From Prolixibacteraceae bacterium (GTDB taxonomy: Bacteria > Bacteroidota > Bacteroidia > Bacteroidales > Prolixibacteraceae): DNA of 7,717 bases. The notes under the pieces were generated by a model. It was not told the origin of the DNA and did no database searches. It saw only the letters and a list, made by a program, of their open reading frames with translations. The DNA is taken from the NCBI GenBank assembly GCA_014380255.1, contig JACMKG010000487.1, forward strand, positions 1-7,717, given 5' to 3'. A program made the position numbers and the translations under genes. Positions 5,963 through 7,717 of the stretch are shown here, one piece after another (the stretch's first letter is position 1; each line of letters opens with the position of its first letter).

Positions 5963-6566
5963 GAAATTACATACATTTCCAGTATCGGCCTTTAGTGTCT
6001 GTGTGCTGGCAATCCTGTTCTTAGGTACAGGATTTTCCTCATATAGTCAGGAAACCTTCAAGGATACCGTGCTTGCACCACAGCCTGCCAAAGTCCATTC
6101 ACCCAGAAAAGCAACCATCTATTCAGCCGCACTGCCCGGCCTGGGGCAGATCTACAACCGTAAATACTGGAAAGTACCTTTCGTTTACGGAGGATTTGCT
6201 GCTCTGGGATACTTTATTAACTTTAACCACGGAGAATATATCAAATTCAGACAAGCATATTCTGATATCATTGATGGGAATCCGAATACTAGTTCACACC
6301 TTAAATTAATCGTTAATTACCAAGACACCAGGGAAAGTCAATACATTGAAACCTTACGGACCACCAAAGATTATTGGCGAAGGAACAGAGATTTACTGGT
6401 GATAGGTACAGCGGTATTTTATGCGATTAATATAATAGATGCAAGTGTTGATGCCCACTTTTTTAAGTTCGACATCAGTGATGATTTATCGATGAAGTGG
6501 GTTCCGGGACCTGTAATGTGTGCAAACGATAAGACGATGGGGGTACATTGCAGAATTACATTCTAA
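5955..6566 (+). CDS. DUF5683 domain membrane-associated protein
   Basis: This 203-residue protein belongs to the DUF5683 family of Bacteroidota; function unknown. A signal peptide or signal anchor covers residues 1-32 (basic start, hydrophobic 10-27, possible cleavage near SSYSQ-E). The domain core begins with IYSAALPGLGQIYNRKYWKVP (55-75), a small motif typical of the family. Hydrophobic segments follow at about 76-90 and 147-161, likely membrane-spanning, with a hydrophilic part between them. The ATG overlaps the parB stop by 8 bp (ATGCATAG), indicating translational coupling. It sits between parB and a lytic transglycosylase, a placement I associate with Bacteroidota, so a role in the envelope or in linking envelope growth with segregation is possible but not shown. 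The last 20 or so residues contain two cysteines (VMCAND, VHCRI), possibly a disulphide if periplasmic. Confidence 0.85.
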   Translation: MHRKLHTFPVSAFSVCVLAILFLGTGFSSYSQETFKDTVLAPQPAKVHSPRKATIYSAALPGLGQIYNRKYWKVPFVYGGFAALGYFINFNHGEYIKFRQAYSDIIDGNPNTSSHLKLIVNYQDTRESQYIETLRTTKDYWRRNRDLLVIGTAVFYAINIIDASVDAHFFKFDISDDLSMKWVPGPVMCANDKTMGVHCRITF

Positions 6567-6582
6567 CTAAAGAAGACTATAA

Positions 6583-7717
6583 ATGAAAATTATACAGCTA
6601 ACAGTTTTATTCCTGGTAATGGCCATCTTTAATTCAATGGCTGCAGGGATAAAAAAAGAAAGTATTCTAAAAGCCTGTACAATAGGTGTAGCAGCCCTAG
6701 ATACAGTCGACGGATATGAGAAATACTATCAGATTCCTGATGAAAACCTAAACAAATACTTCTCTGATAAGCTGGATAGCATGTTGAAAAGCTGGTATGT
6801 TCAAAATGCCTTTCTCCTGGACAGCATGGAACTTGCCGAAGCTGACACGCTCAAACAAACACTCCCCGATTCCGTCTATATTCAAAGGCTTCAGTCCATG
6901 CAGTCGGCAGTAAGCCTTGGCTACAACAATACGGTTAAGAATTTCATCACCATGTACACGGTTCGCAAACCCAAACAGGTGTCTGTAATGCTTGGCCTGG
7001 CAAACTATTATTTCCCCATGTTTGAAGAAGCCTTGGCTAAATACAGTTTACCCATGGAATTGAAATATCTGCCCATCATTGAATCAGCGCTGAATCCAAG
7101 AGCCAATTCAACGGCCAGCGCCGTAGGGCTTTGGCAGTTCATGTATTCGACGGGTAAAATGTATAAACTTGAAATAAGCACTTTTGTCGACGAGCGCCGT
7201 GACCCACTAAAAGCCACAGACGCGGCAGTGCGGTATTTAAGGGATTTGTACAATATTTACCACGACTGGCACCTGGTGATCGCTGCTTACAATTGCGGCC
7301 CCGGAAACGTCAATAAAGCCATTAAACGATCGGGTAATGCCAAGGATTACTGGAAAATATATTACAGCCTTCCCAAAGAAACGAGAGGTTATGTGCCTGC
7401 TTTTATTGCAGCCAACTATGTGATGAACTTTTACCAGAGCCATAACATATTTCCCAAGTCACCGGATTTTGCTATTATCACTGACACCCTGATGGTGAAG
7501 GATTACCTTCATTTCAACCAAATCTCGGAAGTAATAGGCATCTCGGTAGATCAATTACGCAGCCTAAATCCGCAATACCTTCGCGACATCATACCGGCAA
7601 GCAAAGCCAAAGCATATAGTCTTGTGCTGCCCCAGGAAGATGTTTCTACTTATCTTGAAAATGAAAACAATATCCATGCACACCGCAGGATTGAATTCTT
7701 CCCTAACAACGAGATTG
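6583..7717 (+). CDS. Secreted MltD-type lytic transglycosylase with SLT (GH23) and LysM domains, 3' end cut by window
   Basis: I translated this by hand from the ATG at 6583; 378 complete codons are visible. It cleaves the glycan strands of peptidoglycan with formation of 1,6-anhydroMurNAc ends. Residues 1-21 are a signal peptide (MKIIQLTVLFLVMAIFNSMAA), with no lipobox cysteine after it. Residues 22-130 are a hydrophilic, helical region I do not recognise. The GH23 domain covers about 135-270, with PIIESALNP containing the catalytic Glu167, AVGLWQFM (180-187) and AAYNCGPGNV (234-243). A LysM-like segment lies at about 303-350 (ISVDQLRSLNPQYL core), for binding peptidoglycan. Further LysM copies may lie beyond the edge. 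The start is 16 bp after the DUF5683 stop, so it is likely co-transcribed with parAB. Compared with E. coli MltD, the protein is not a predicted lipoprotein. Confidence 0.92.
   Translation, partial: MKIIQLTVLFLVMAIFNSMAAGIKKESILKACTIGVAALDTVDGYEKYYQIPDENLNKYFSDKLDSMLKSWYVQNAFLLDSMELAEADTLKQTLPDSVYIQRLQSMQSAVSLGYNNTVKNFITMYTVRKPKQVSVMLGLANYYFPMFEEALAKYSLPMELKYLPIIESALNPRANSTASAVGLWQFMYSTGKMYKLEISTFVDERRDPLKATDAAVRYLRDLYNIYHDWHLVIAAYNCGPGNVNKAIKRSGNAKDYWKIYYSLPKETRGYVPAFIAANYVMNFYQSHNIFPKSPDFAIITDTLMVKDYLHFNQISEVIGISVDQLRSLNPQYLRDIIPASKAKAYSLVLPQEDVSTYLENENNIHAHRRIEFFPNNEI

Overview
This window looks like a chromosomal segment from a member of the Bacteroidota. Three things point that way. Upstream of the genes are TAnnTTTG boxes, the -7 type recognised by the primary sigma factor of that phylum, with little sign of Shine-Dalgarno sequences. 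One cluster carries parA, parB, a DUF5683 membrane protein and an MltD-type lytic transglycosylase, an order I associate with Bacteroidota. The heptose 7-phosphate kinase is a stand-alone kinase without the nucleotidyltransferase half. Order-level placement (Bacteroidales-like) is only an impression.

Left part (1-1336): two divergent genes separated by 71 bp. On the minus strand is a class I glutamine amidotransferase whose C-terminus is cut by the window edge. On the plus strand is a complete YkgJ-type cysteine-cluster protein.

Middle (1337-3039): about 1.7 kb with no convincing protein gene but rich in ordered structure. In order it holds two copies of a 12-bp repeat, the second inside a 34-bp near-perfect palindrome; a candidate promoter; about 550 nt with a chain of plus-strand hairpins (one with a C(UUCG)G tetraloop) ending in a 10-bp terminator-like stem; a 157-bp nested inverted repeat built from seven AACCTT/AAGGTT hexamers; and tandem 11-bp CTATACTCTTT repeats whose last copy forms a 12-bp stem with an inverted copy. 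The best reading is a long structured non-coding RNA gene followed by repeat or protein-binding elements. I could not match any of these to a named RNA or element.

Right part (3040-7717): rfaE1/hldA, for ADP-heptose synthesis (LPS core or other surface glycan), with its own -7 box and probably a GTG start. After 232 bp comes a tight co-directional cluster of parA (Soj), parB (Spo0J/Noc family), a DUF5683 protein overlapping the end of parB by 8 bp, and, 16 bp later, a secreted lytic transglycosylase with SLT and LysM domains that runs off the window. The cluster joins chromosome segregation to cell-envelope and peptidoglycan work. No palindromic parS site was found in the window, only one half-site.
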